DNA of 64,000 nucleotides from NCBI GenBank assembly GCA_963665495.1, contig OY762289.1, positions 4,650,001 to 4,714,000 on the forward strand. The letters run 5' to 3'. Numbering within the stretch: the first letter of the stretch is position 1; every line of letters begins with the position of its first letter. The translations under genes were made by a program, and so were the position numbers. This stretch comes from G963665495 sp963665495. Lineage in GTDB: Bacteria > Desulfobacterota > Desulfovibrionia > Desulfovibrionales > Desulfovibrionaceae. The notes under the pieces were generated by a model. That model did no database searches. It saw only the letters and a program-made list of their open reading frames with translations, and was not told the DNA's origin. Below are positions 48,203 through 57,022 of this stretch, piece after piece.

Positions 48203-48400
48203 GGGGCGCGAAACCCCGCGACAGCAGTATTCTTTTTTCACAGCAGCAGTTTTCCGGGCTGATTTTGCTGGTCTTCCGTCAGCTCCTCTCCGGTCCGGGA
48301 AATTCTGATCTGTTTCCAGCGGGGCGAATGTCCGGCCAGTTGCATGGCACGGGAGGTCAATCCGCGGATGGCGCCGCAGCAGGGGACTTCCATTTCCATG
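48203..48400. repeat. Right copy of a 198-bp direct repeat (left copy at 42847-43043)
   Basis: This stretch is the 3' third of the ferredoxin-like gene together with the hairpin CGGGG-CGCGAAA-CCCCG beyond its stop. A degenerate copy in the same orientation lies 5.3 kb to the left. The repeats bracket the transporter-molybdoenzyme operon. Confidence 0.85.
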
Positions 48401-48939
48401 CTGGTGATGCTGCGCGGTCTGGCAGTCTGCAGAATGGCCTGCAGTTTTTCTACCTGCATCTGCGCATCATCGAACTTCGGACAGGTCAGCAGTACCACTT
48501 TATCTTTTATATAGCGTTCGTGAAAGCCGGGCACGGAAACCGGCACGCAGTCCGCGACCAGCAAAATATCCGCGCCCTGCAAAAATGGAGCGGTGGGAGG
48601 GACAAGGCGCAGCTGCACGGGCCAATGCCCCAGAGCGCTGGTGCCGGACTCCAGACTGCGGGCGGCATTCTGCGCCGCGCACGGACTTGGGGCGCTTTCC
48701 TGCAGCCGGCGTTCGACTTCCACTTCATCGAACGCGTCAGCCTCCCGTTCGATGACTTTGAGCGCACCGGTCGGGCAGACGCCCAGACAGGCGCCCAGCC
48801 CGTCGCAGAGCTTTTCGGCAATCAGTCTGGCCTTTCCGTCCACCAGCACCAGGGCGCCTTCCTGGCAGCCGGGGATGCACTGGCCGCAGCCGTCGCAGAG
48901 GTCTTCATCTATTTCTATGATCTTGCGTAATGCAGGCAT
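48238..48939 (-). CDS. Hcp-associated 4Fe-4S ferredoxin-like protein
   Basis: A 233-aa cytoplasmic iron-sulfur protein. The first motif, CDGCGQCIPGCQEGAL, is complete. The second, CDGLGACLGVCPTGAL, has leucine where the second cysteine is usual. A C-terminal domain (about 130-233) adds cysteines in VADCVPV, LTCPKF and EVPCCGAIRG. Proteins of this kind sit next to hcp in sulfate reducers and are expected to deliver electrons to it. The ATG at 48939 has AAGGAG upstream. It follows hcp by 110 bp in the same direction. Confidence 0.86.
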   Translation of the reverse strand: MPALRKIIEIDEDLCDGCGQCIPGCQEGALVLVDGKARLIAEKLCDGLGACLGVCPTGALKVIEREADAFDEVEVERRLQESAPSPCAAQNAARSLESGTSALGHWPVQLRLVPPTAPFLQGADILLVADCVPVSVPGFHERYIKDKVVLLTCPKFDDAQMQVEKLQAILQTARPRSITSMEMEVPCCGAIRGLTSRAMQLAGHSPRWKQIRISRTGEELTEDQQNQPGKLLL

Positions 48940-49049
48940 TGTTTTCTCCTTGCGGGCAGCCGGAAGTTGCCGCCTCCGGCTGCCGCAGGTCATTGCTTGG
49001 GTGCTGAATACATTCCACCCGGAACGTTTCAACACCCCACAGGAGGATG

Positions 49050-50693
49050 TCATCCGAGGATGGCTTTGAGATCTTCATCCGGGGTGGTAATGGCCTTAAT
49101 GGCGTAATTTTCCACCAGGAAATTCAAAACATTGGGCGTAATAAAGGCCGGCAGCGTGGGTCCGAGGCGGATGTCTTTGACACCCAGAGCCAGCAACGAA
49201 AGCAGGATGGCCACGGCCTTCTGCTCGTACCAGGACAGAACCAGGGACAAGGGCAGATCGTTGACGCCGCATTCGAAAGCCTCGGCCAGGGCCAGGGCGA
49301 TTTTAACCGCCGAATAGGCGTCGTTGCACTGGCCGATGTCCAGCAAGCGCGGAATTCCGCCGATGTCGCCGAGGTCTTTGTCGAAAAAGCGGAATTTGCC
49401 GCAGGCAAGTGTCAGCACCACGCTGTCCTGAGGCACTTTTTCCACAAACTCCGTATAGTAATTGCGGCCGGGCTTCGCGCCGTCGCAACCGGCCACCAGA
49501 AAGAAATGGCGGATAGCGCCGCCCTTGACGGCTTCGATGACCTTGTCTGCCACGCCGAGAACTGCGTTACGTCCGAACCCGACCAGCACCTGGCCTTTTT
49601 CCGCGTCCGCTGTAAAACCGGGCATGGCCAGAGCCCGCTCGATGACAGGAGTGAAGTCCTTGGCACCGCTGGCGGAGCCGTTACTGCCGATATGCCGGAT
49701 GCCGGGCCAGCTGACCAGGCCGGTGGTGAAAATATTCTCAGGATAGGCCTTGGGATCCTGAATGCAGTTGGTGGTCATCAGGATGGCGCCGGGGAACTCG
49801 GCGAATTCTTTTTTCTGATTTTGCCAGGCCGTGCCGTAATGTCCGTAAAAATGGGGATATTTCTTGAGTTCGGGGTAGCCGTGGCAAGGCAGCATCTCCC
49901 CGTGCGTATATATGTTGATGCCCTTGTCCTTGGTCTGTTCGAGGAGCATGGCCAGATCCTTGAGATCGTGACCGGAAACCAGAATGGCCTTGCCCTGCTT
50001 GTGTCCCAAAGGTACGGGCGTGGGCACGGGGTGGCCGTAGGTGCCCGTATTGCCGGCATCCAGCAGTTCCATGGCCCGGATATTGATCTTACCGCACTCC
50101 AGTACCAGCCCCACGGCCTCTTCAAGGCTCAAATCCATGCGCAGTGTTGCGGCCAGCGCGCGTTCGATGAATGCGTAAATCGCATCATCCTCCTGTCCGA
50201 GAATGCGCGCATGGTCGGCATAGGCGGCCACGCCTTTTATGCCGTAAATCAGCGTCTGTTTGAGGGATTCGATATCCGGATTGGGATCAGCCGTGGCAGT
50301 AAGCGCGTATGCCTTGGCATCGGCCAGCATCGCATCCAGACTTGAGGAAACGGCGTAGGCAGCAGGATCGGTCCGGGGCAGGCTGCCGCCGGATGCAGTC
50401 ACTTTTGCGGCCAGGGAATCCCGCAGTGAAACAGCCTCTCCGACCAGTGCGGCGATCCGTTCCGGATCGAAGCTGACATTGGTAAGGGTGGAAAACATGG
50501 CTTCGCAAATGAATGGTCCGACTTTCGGATCAATGCAGTCGACCACGCGTCCGGCCTCGGCAACTTGGGAGAGCCCCTTCAAAACACCTACCAGCAGATC
50601 CTGCAAGTCAGAAGCGGCCGGAGTTTTACCGCAAACGCCGAGCTGATCACAACCTTTGCCTTTTGCGGTCTGTTCACATTGATAACAAAACAT
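49050..50693 (-). CDS. hcp: Hybrid cluster protein / hydroxylamine reductase, class I
   Basis: A 547-aa enzyme involved in nitrosative-stress defence; it reduces NO and, in vitro, hydroxylamine. The N-terminal cysteines are arranged C-x2-C-x8-C-x5-C (MFCYQCEQTAKGKGCDQLGVCG), as in the class I proteins of anaerobes. Ligands of the hybrid Fe-S-O cluster fall in VSGHDLKDLAMLLEQ, THGEMLPCHGYPEL, TTNCIQDP and the later LVAGCDGAKPGR and TLACGKFRF segments. GGAGG precedes the ATG. A palindrome of the HcpR/FNR kind stands 78 bp upstream. Confidence 0.95.
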   Translation of the reverse strand: MFCYQCEQTAKGKGCDQLGVCGKTPAASDLQDLLVGVLKGLSQVAEAGRVVDCIDPKVGPFICEAMFSTLTNVSFDPERIAALVGEAVSLRDSLAAKVTASGGSLPRTDPAAYAVSSSLDAMLADAKAYALTATADPNPDIESLKQTLIYGIKGVAAYADHARILGQEDDAIYAFIERALAATLRMDLSLEEAVGLVLECGKINIRAMELLDAGNTGTYGHPVPTPVPLGHKQGKAILVSGHDLKDLAMLLEQTKDKGINIYTHGEMLPCHGYPELKKYPHFYGHYGTAWQNQKKEFAEFPGAILMTTNCIQDPKAYPENIFTTGLVSWPGIRHIGSNGSASGAKDFTPVIERALAMPGFTADAEKGQVLVGFGRNAVLGVADKVIEAVKGGAIRHFFLVAGCDGAKPGRNYYTEFVEKVPQDSVVLTLACGKFRFFDKDLGDIGGIPRLLDIGQCNDAYSAVKIALALAEAFECGVNDLPLSLVLSWYEQKAVAILLSLLALGVKDIRLGPTLPAFITPNVLNFLVENYAIKAITTPDEDLKAILG

Positions 50694-50770
50694 GGTGATT
50701 CCTCCAGTAAATGGGGTTGAACGCATTGTTCGCGTGTTCAGGAGACTATCCGGAACCAGCGCTTCCGCCT

Positions 50771-50784
50771 TTGACTTAAGTCAT
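50771..50784. promoter_or_regulatory. HcpR/FNR-type operator upstream of hcp
   Basis: TTGACTTAAGTCAT contains a perfect 12-bp palindrome (TGACTTAAGTCA). A -10-like GATAGT lies at 50745-50750 on the minus strand, placing the palindrome centre about 41 bp before the likely start of transcription, as for class II CRP/FNR-family activators. HcpR is the expected protein in this group of bacteria; that is inference. Confidence 0.65.
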
Positions 50785-50974
50785 ATTGAGCAAATTTTTT
50801 GGGGAGAGCATACCATATTTTGAAAAAAAGGAACAAACGACTTCCCGTGCAGCTCAAAAGGGAGAATCTTCTGGACAGGTTGAAATTCCTGGCGTTATCT
50901 TGCAGCCGCATAACAATTCGGCATCGTTATAACATACCTGTAAACAAGGCATTAATTTGTTTGGTGAAAAATCA

Positions 50975-52030
50975 ATGAATGAAAAAGAAGACTCCTTATC
51001 GCAAGCAAGGATAGAAGCTGCAAAGTTAGCTGTCGCCCCTTTTGCTTTTCAGGCAGCACGAACCCTGCGCACAACAAACGTACTTTCTATCTTGGCAAAA
51101 GATAAAAACGGCGCGACCAAGAACGAGCTTTTGGAAAAGACTAAACTCTCTGATTATGGTTTGGGCGTGCTGCTGGACGCAGGCATCAGCATTGGTCTGC
51201 TTCTTAAAACGGAAGACAAGTATTTCATTTCGGCCAAAGGTTCTTTTTTTCTGAATGATGAAATTGTTACTGTAGGCACTGATTTTACACACGACGTATG
51301 TTATAAAGGTCTTTTTGATCTTGAAGAGGCAATAAAAACAGGATGCCCTGCTGGATTAAAAGTTTTCAGCGAGAAAAAAACCATCTACGAAGCTCTGTTT
51401 GAACTTCCTGATCACGTACAAAAAAGCTGGTTACAATTCGACCATTATTTTTCTGACAAGGCTTTTCCTAAAGCTCTGCCTGTTGTATTCAAAAACAATC
51501 CAAAAACTCTCTTGGACATAGGCGGAAACACAGGCAAGTGGGCAATCCAATGCGCACAATATAACAAAGATGTTCAGATTTCGATTGTGGATCATCCCAG
51601 CACATTGAATACGACCCGGTCCAATATACAATCCAACTACTTGGAAAACAGAATATCCTTAATCGGTCTCGACCTCCTGGATCACTCAAGGCCGCTACCG
51701 GAAGGCTTTGATGTGTTATGGATGAGCCAGTTCCTTGATTGTTTTTCCCCTGAAGACATCGTCATGCTTTTAAAAAGAGCTAAAACGGCCATGAAAAAAA
51801 ACTCCGCTCTTTACATCCTGGAAACGTACATAGACAGACAGTATTTTGAAACCGCAGCATATTTTTTGAATATGACCTCTTTGTATTTTACCTGCATGGC
51901 AAACGGCAACAGTCGTATGTATTCATCGGAAAACATGAAAGAATATATTGAAGAATCAGGCCTGATTATCAACGAAGAAATAGACAATACATCTATCAGT
52001 CATACTCTTTTCAAATGCGTCCTGCCCTAA
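50975..52030 (+). CDS. SAM-dependent O-methyltransferase-like protein
   Basis: A 351-aa protein with an N-terminal winged-helix dimerisation domain (about 20-110) and a Rossmann methyltransferase domain. The SAM loop is TLLDIGGNTGKW near residues 175-186 and FDVLWMSQFLDCFSPEDIVMLL follows as in the acetylserotonin/O-methyltransferase family. Base composition is visibly lower in G+C than its neighbours, which suggests later acquisition. The acceptor is unknown. The ATG at 50975 has only a weak ribosome site. Divergent from hcp. Confidence 0.8.
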   Translation: MNEKEDSLSQARIEAAKLAVAPFAFQAARTLRTTNVLSILAKDKNGATKNELLEKTKLSDYGLGVLLDAGISIGLLLKTEDKYFISAKGSFFLNDEIVTVGTDFTHDVCYKGLFDLEEAIKTGCPAGLKVFSEKKTIYEALFELPDHVQKSWLQFDHYFSDKAFPKALPVVFKNNPKTLLDIGGNTGKWAIQCAQYNKDVQISIVDHPSTLNTTRSNIQSNYLENRISLIGLDLLDHSRPLPEGFDVLWMSQFLDCFSPEDIVMLLKRAKTAMKKNSALYILETYIDRQYFETAAYFLNMTSLYFTCMANGNSRMYSSENMKEYIEESGLIINEEIDNTSISHTLFKCVLP

Positions 52031-52483
52031 TCCTTTTGAAAAATTCTCCGGCTTTGCCGACAAGAGTTACCGGCAACGGGGATATTTTGTTTCAACCATT
52101 GGCCGGTAAAATTAGTGACACGAGAAACACCTGGCTTGCAGGGCAAGAAAATCCCTTGCCTTTGGGAAAGATACAGCGTACCAATTTTGAACAGCAAGAC
52201 GGTTTCGATGATTTCGTTCAGATTTTCATGTCATCTTTTCAGTCTTGTACGCACGTTAACCCCCAAGGAAAACAAGGCTGGAACATGCAGGGAACTTTCG
52301 CGACCCCTTCTTTTTTCGTACCCGAGCACATTATTCGCAGAAATTCCCGGTAGAAAGTTACTGATGGTTCATTGCATTTTGCCAAATGTTCTGACGAGTC
52401 TTTGTCTATACACTTGCCGTGTTTGCATGATTCCGTTTGCCTGTAATCCGCATTACCGCACGTTTTAATCCAGGAACAATTAC
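52031..52483. other. Intergenic region, about 450 bp
   Basis: A 112-codon open frame (52015-52353) overlaps the methyltransferase stop, lacks a ribosome site and matches nothing I recognise. No hairpin with T-run is evident. The promoter for the nitronate monooxygenase operon probably lies at 52350-52470. Confidence 0.45.
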
Positions 52484-53638
52484 ATGTCATTTCCCTCTCT
52501 CTCAATTGGCGATATCACCTTGCAGGTGCCGATTGTTCAGGGTGGCATGGGCATCGGAGTTTCGCTCTCCGGGCTCTCCTCCGCAGTAGCCAACGCAGGC
52601 GCTCTGGGCGTAATAGCCACCGCCGGCATAGGCTTTGATGAACCGGATTACGCCACGGACACGCCCGCGGCCAATATCCGTGCTCTGAAAAAATATATTC
52701 GCCAGGCCAGGGAATGGACCAAAGGCGTGTTGGGCGTGAATATTATGGTTGTTCTGACCAACTATGCCGAAATGGTCAGCACAGCAGTGTCCGAAGGCAT
52801 TGACGTGATTTTTTCCGGCGCAGGATTGCCTATGGCCCTGCCCGAACTGGTCAGCAAAGATTCTCCCACCAAGCTGGTGCCGATTATTTCTTCCGCTCGT
52901 GCGGCTAAAATTATTTGCAAGCGCTGGCTTTCATTATACAAACGCCTGCCTGACGCCCTGGTGGTGGAAGGCCCCAAGGCCGGAGGCCATCTTGGCTTCA
53001 AGCCGGAGGAACTGGAAGACGAACGTTTCCAGTTGCAGCGGCTGATACCGGAAGTAGTTGCCGCAGTGGCCCCCTTCGAAGAAAAAGCCCAGTGTTCCAT
53101 ACCGGTCATAGCCGCCGGGGGGATCTATACCGGAGCCGACATCCGCGAAGCAATGGCTCTGGGGGCTTCCGGCGTGCAAATGGGCACCCGGTTCGTCGCC
53201 ACTCACGAATGCGACGCAGCGGATGCGTTCAAGCAGAGTTATATCAACGCTACCAAAGATGATCTCATGATCATTAAAAGCCCTGTGGGACTTCCCGGCA
53301 GGGCCATCAAAAACCCCTTTTGCCAGAAAGTCGAGCAAGGCAAACGCACGCCGTTTACCTGCCCCTACCATTGTATTCGTACCTGCGATTTCAAAAACAG
53401 CCCGTACTGCATTGCCCTTGCGTTAGCCAGCGCCCGTAATGGCCATGTAGATAAAGGTCTGCTCTTTGCCGGTGCAAATGCCTACAAAGTAAATGAGATC
53501 GTTTCGGTGGAAGAATTGATTCGGTCCCTTCAAGAAGAATACGATGCCAGTGCTCCCGATCCGTCCGTAAATGTAAAAGGTCAGCTCGGAGCTTCCGGTG
53601 AAACATCCAACTTCGAAAGGAGAGCCGCCAATGAGTAA
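52484..53638 (+). CDS. Nitronate monooxygenase / 2-nitropropane dioxygenase family, FMN-dependent
   Basis: A 384-aa TIM-barrel flavoprotein. Family segments are PIVQGGMGIGVSLSGLSSAVANAGALGVI, GKLVP-type ISSARAAKII, EGPKAGGHLGF, VIAAGGIYTGADIREAMALGASGVQMGTRFVAT. A cysteine-rich stretch CPYHCIRTCDF followed by NSPYC near residue 300 is common in anaerobe homologues and could bind a metal or cluster. In strict anaerobes the true reaction may be enoyl-ACP reduction (FabK-like) or another flavin reaction rather than nitronate oxidation. The next gene overlaps its end. Confidence 0.85.
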   Translation: MSFPSLSIGDITLQVPIVQGGMGIGVSLSGLSSAVANAGALGVIATAGIGFDEPDYATDTPAANIRALKKYIRQAREWTKGVLGVNIMVVLTNYAEMVSTAVSEGIDVIFSGAGLPMALPELVSKDSPTKLVPIISSARAAKIICKRWLSLYKRLPDALVVEGPKAGGHLGFKPEELEDERFQLQRLIPEVVAAVAPFEEKAQCSIPVIAAGGIYTGADIREAMALGASGVQMGTRFVATHECDAADAFKQSYINATKDDLMIIKSPVGLPGRAIKNPFCQKVEQGKRTPFTCPYHCIRTCDFKNSPYCIALALASARNGHVDKGLLFAGANAYKVNEIVSVEELIRSLQEEYDASAPDPSVNVKGQLGASGETSNFERRAANE

Positions 53639-54050
53639 GGCAGAAAAAGGCTCAAGTGTTTCCGTCCACTACGAGCTTAAACTCGCTGATGGAACCGTTT
53701 TTGATACATCCGCGGGAAGAGAACCCCTCTCTTTCGTTGTCGGCAACGGCGACGTAATTCCCGGTTTCGATGCAGCCGTTCTGGGCATGGCCGAGGGAGA
53801 ATCCAAATCCGTAGTGGTTCCGCCTGAGCAAGGCTACGGGCCCCGCCACGAACAGATGGTCGTGCAGGTGAATTTGAATGAACTTCCTGAAGGTGCTGCG
53901 GTAGGCGCCACGCTCCAGGCCGAGGTTGAAGGCCAGGCTGTTTTTTTCAATGTGATTGAAATTAATGACGACATGGCAACTCTGGACGGCAACGATCTGC
54001 TTGCCGGCAAGGAATTGCACTTTAATATAACACTCGTGAAAATAAGCTGA
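53631..54050 (+). CDS. FKBP-type peptidyl-prolyl isomerase, SlyD-like
   Basis: A 139-aa folding helper. The FKBP core (VHYELKLADGTVFDTSAGREPLSFVVGNGDVIPGFDAAVLGM) and the inserted IF/flap chaperone domain (about 70-120) are present. The histidine-rich metal-binding tail of E. coli SlyD is absent. The start overlaps the upstream gene by 8 bases and has AAAGGAG before it. Confidence 0.9.
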   Translation: MSKAEKGSSVSVHYELKLADGTVFDTSAGREPLSFVVGNGDVIPGFDAAVLGMAEGESKSVVVPPEQGYGPRHEQMVVQVNLNELPEGAAVGATLQAEVEGQAVFFNVIEINDDMATLDGNDLLAGKELHFNITLVKIS

Positions 54051-54131
54051 GCGGTTGGCGCTTGGCAGATTCAGATTCCGGATATGTTTCAACCGGATCG
54101 CCAATGATTAATCTAGAATAAGGAAGAGCAG

Positions 54132-54335
54132 ATGTCTTACGAAGGAAAAGTGAAGTGGTTTAATGATTCTAAAGGGTTTGGCTTTATCGAATACGGTGAG
54201 GGAGAAGACGTTTTCGTTCATTTCTCCGCCATCCAGTCCGACGGTTTCAAAACCCTGCAGGAGGGAGCTGCCGTACGTTTTGAAATCGAAATGACTCCCA
54301 AGGGAACTCGCGCAACCAACGTCGAGGTCCTCTAG
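54132..54335 (+). CDS. Cold-shock domain protein
   Basis: A 67-aa single-stranded nucleic acid binding protein of the CspA family. The RNA-binding motifs KGFGFIEY and DVFVHFSAI are intact. AAGGAAGAG precedes the ATG. It is followed by a strong terminator and is probably monocistronic. Confidence 0.95.
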   Translation: MSYEGKVKWFNDSKGFGFIEYGEGEDVFVHFSAIQSDGFKTLQEGAAVRFEIEMTPKGTRATNVEVL

Positions 54336-54378
54336 CTCTCCGTCTTACGGAAGCTCTTGCAAGCCTGACAAAACGATT

Positions 54379-54409
54379 GCCCCCGTGCACAAGCGCGGGG
54401 GCTTTTTTT
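54379..54409 (+). terminator. Intrinsic terminator after the cold-shock gene
   Basis: GCCCCCG pairs with CGGGGGC around a 10-base loop, followed by seven T. Confidence 0.9.
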
Positions 54410-54443
54410 GTCAATTCTTTGGGAAAAAAACATGCGTGTTTCC

Positions 54444-57017
54444 CTAGTCCGTACTCCGCAGATTCAAGCGTTTGAGGGGCAAGGTAAAAAGCATGGAGGT
54501 TCCTTTACCGGACTCGGACTCTATATCAATGGATCCCCCCAAAGCCTCCAGTTCCTTTTTGACGGCGGCAAGCCCCACGCCTCTGCCGGAAACACTGGAG
54601 ACAGCCTCTTTGGTGGAAAATCCCATCTCGAAAATTACTTCCAAGAGCTCGCTTTCGGAGGCCGCGTCCGCCTCTTCTGTCGAGAGCACGCCCTGCTCCA
54701 CGGCAACGGTACGCAAAAAGTGCGTATCAAGTCCTCTCCCGTCATCCTCTATACGCAGCAGAACGTTTTCCCCTTCGCAGGCGATTTCACAGTGCAGGGT
54801 GCCGGCAGGATCTTTTCCCATTTCGATCCGCTCGTCAGGCGTTTCCAATCCATGGTCCACTGCGTTACGAAATACATGCACGAGGGATTTTGTGAAGTGA
54901 ATATAATCATCAGGGTTAACATAAAAAACTTCACCCTCAATTTCAAAGGGATGCAGCATTTTTTCAAAACGCTCGGCCAGCTCGCTCGCTGCTTTGGGAT
55001 ATTGCGCGAGCAGATCTTTGAAGCTAACGGAACGGATATTCCTGATTTCCGCCAGCAGTTCCAGGCTTTCGGCATCGAAGAAATCAATGGCCTTGTCCAG
55101 CAGCCTGTTGGCCATGGCCTCCAGTCTGGCTGCCTGGGCTTCAGTAATGATAACAACGCCCCGCTGCTGCAAAAATTCCTGCCCCAGAAACTCTTCGATG
55201 ACTTCCAGGTCAAGATCCAAGGCACTGAAGTCCTTTAACGCAACCTGAATCTGAGCAATATCTTCGGATGATATCTCCGTTTTTTTCATCAGCCTTGCCA
55301 GACGAGTTTCCAGCGTATGCAGGGCCTGGGGTGTAAACAGAAAATCCTGCTGCGCAAAGTTCCCCTTGAAGGTGTGAACCATCCGATACGCAACGGAAAG
55401 GATCTCCTCGGGATTGGCGTTGATTTCCGACAAGGCCGGCAGATCCTCTTTGCGAAAGGTGTTGAAATCGTCCAGGGTCGAAAAAAAATCCTGGGAATCC
55501 CGAACAGTGGACACCACAAATTTCAGCCGGTTGCGCTCCTGAATAATCTCGTTTTCCAGTTCCTTGCGGCGTGTCACATCCGTCAGGATAAGCATCATCT
55601 TGCCCTGAACCAGCCGGTATTCCGCCTCCACAAAAGTCTCGGCTATTCTGTACTCTTTGCGGAGCAACGACAGCAGGACCCTTTGCTTGGACCGGCTGGA
55701 GCTTTCAAAAATACGCTTGAAATTTTTCTCCAGAGTGGTCTGAGCGTCCGTATCGTCGGGGAAAAGCAGCCGGACAATGGATTCACCGTCAATGGACCGG
55801 TTGAAAATGTTCATGCATTCTTTGCTGTACTCCGGCTCCACAATCAGGTCGGCCCCAAAACTCAGAAATCCCTGACCAGAATTGTCCAGAAAGACACTCC
55901 TGGCCTGGGCCGCGGCTTCAGCCGCTTTACGGTCGCGCTCCGCCCGTTCCCGCGCTTTGCGTTCGGAGATATCACGGTCCACGCCCCGCAAGCCCACGAC
56001 CTTGCCGTCCCCGTCGAAAATCGGCACGCCGTTGTACTCGAAACGCAAGGGCTTGCCGTTGATATCAAGTAGTGAGATTTCCAGCCCGGAAAAGGGCTCG
56101 CCCTGGTCGACAAACTTTTGAAAGCTTTCTCTGGCCGCCAGCACCTCTTCCTCCGGCACGAAAGAAAATCGGCTTTTGCCCAGCATGTCACGACCCTTAT
56201 AGCCAAGCAGATCTCCATAGCGCGGGGAAATATAAGTAAAAATTCCTTCAGCGTCCGTCTCCCAGACGCAATCATTAAGAGTTTCGATCAGACTGCGGTA
56301 CTTTTTCTCCGCGTCTTTCAGGGTTTCCATTTGCTGCTGTATGGTACGTCCCATATCATATAAGACAGAAATAAACTGTGAAAATTCGACTGGATGCAGG
56401 TCGGCATGAGGCAAGGCGTAATGACCGAAAGCATAGGCGTCCACCTGGGCGCTCAAGTTTTGCAGAGGAACTCCCAGAAAACGTCGCAAGAGGGAGCCCG
56501 TAACCAGAGTCAATGTTCCCAGTATGGCCAGAGCGGCGACTATGCTGGCAGTCAACAGACGGTACAGATTGCTCTGATACTGGGCGCGGCTGAAGGTGAC
56601 CTCGACAGAACCCAGATATTCATTTTTATAATAAATGTTTTTTGTTCGAGTAAAAAAAGGGCCCTTCTTCTCATCGATTTTCTGCACAAAAAAAGGCGCA
56701 TCATCACTATCTAAAATCTTCAGTCCGGCTATGAATTCATTCTGCGCGTAGGACGATCCCACACTTTTGATGCTGTCCGTATGCAGCGCCCACAACGGCA
56801 TACGCAACGCATCGGCAATCAGTTCGCAATATTCTCCGGCTTTGTTTTCCAACTGCTGTTGCGCATCCTTCATCGTCAAAAAATAATTCATTGCCGATGC
56901 CGCTGCTGAAACAATGGCTGCCGCAAGAATCAAACTGATGGTAAGTCTGCGGGAAATAGAATATATTTTTCGACGTGATGCATTTCTATTTCTTGTGTTC
57001 ACTCTGGATATATTCAT
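54444..57017 (-). CDS. Membrane sensor kinase with PAS, HPt-like and CheA-like ATPase domains
   Basis: An 857-aa inner-membrane kinase. Two helices (about 26-46 and 154-178) enclose a periplasmic domain; PAS units follow at about 238-352 and 375-485. Phosphorylation probably occurs at His548 in RMVHTFKGNFA, an HPt-type site. The ATPase domain is of CheA type (FRNAVDHGLETPDER, DDGRGLD, GRGVGLAAVKKELEALGG). There is no CheW or receiver domain. It starts 5 bp after a periplasmic binding-protein gene, so that protein may deliver its ligand to this sensor. No response regulator is adjacent. Confidence 0.86.
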   Translation of the reverse strand: MNISRVNTRNRNASRRKIYSISRRLTISLILAAAIVSAAASAMNYFLTMKDAQQQLENKAGEYCELIADALRMPLWALHTDSIKSVGSSYAQNEFIAGLKILDSDDAPFFVQKIDEKKGPFFTRTKNIYYKNEYLGSVEVTFSRAQYQSNLYRLLTASIVAALAILGTLTLVTGSLLRRFLGVPLQNLSAQVDAYAFGHYALPHADLHPVEFSQFISVLYDMGRTIQQQMETLKDAEKKYRSLIETLNDCVWETDAEGIFTYISPRYGDLLGYKGRDMLGKSRFSFVPEEEVLAARESFQKFVDQGEPFSGLEISLLDINGKPLRFEYNGVPIFDGDGKVVGLRGVDRDISERKARERAERDRKAAEAAAQARSVFLDNSGQGFLSFGADLIVEPEYSKECMNIFNRSIDGESIVRLLFPDDTDAQTTLEKNFKRIFESSSRSKQRVLLSLLRKEYRIAETFVEAEYRLVQGKMMLILTDVTRRKELENEIIQERNRLKFVVSTVRDSQDFFSTLDDFNTFRKEDLPALSEINANPEEILSVAYRMVHTFKGNFAQQDFLFTPQALHTLETRLARLMKKTEISSEDIAQIQVALKDFSALDLDLEVIEEFLGQEFLQQRGVVIITEAQAARLEAMANRLLDKAIDFFDAESLELLAEIRNIRSVSFKDLLAQYPKAASELAERFEKMLHPFEIEGEVFYVNPDDYIHFTKSLVHVFRNAVDHGLETPDERIEMGKDPAGTLHCEIACEGENVLLRIEDDGRGLDTHFLRTVAVEQGVLSTEEADAASESELLEVIFEMGFSTKEAVSSVSGRGVGLAAVKKELEALGGSIDIESESGKGTSMLFTLPLKRLNLRSTD

Positions 57018-57022
57018 AGGAA

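Noticed and set aside
52015..52353. A 112-codon plus-strand frame after the methyltransferase gene
   Set aside because: Overlaps the end of the real gene, no ribosome site, nothing recognisable.
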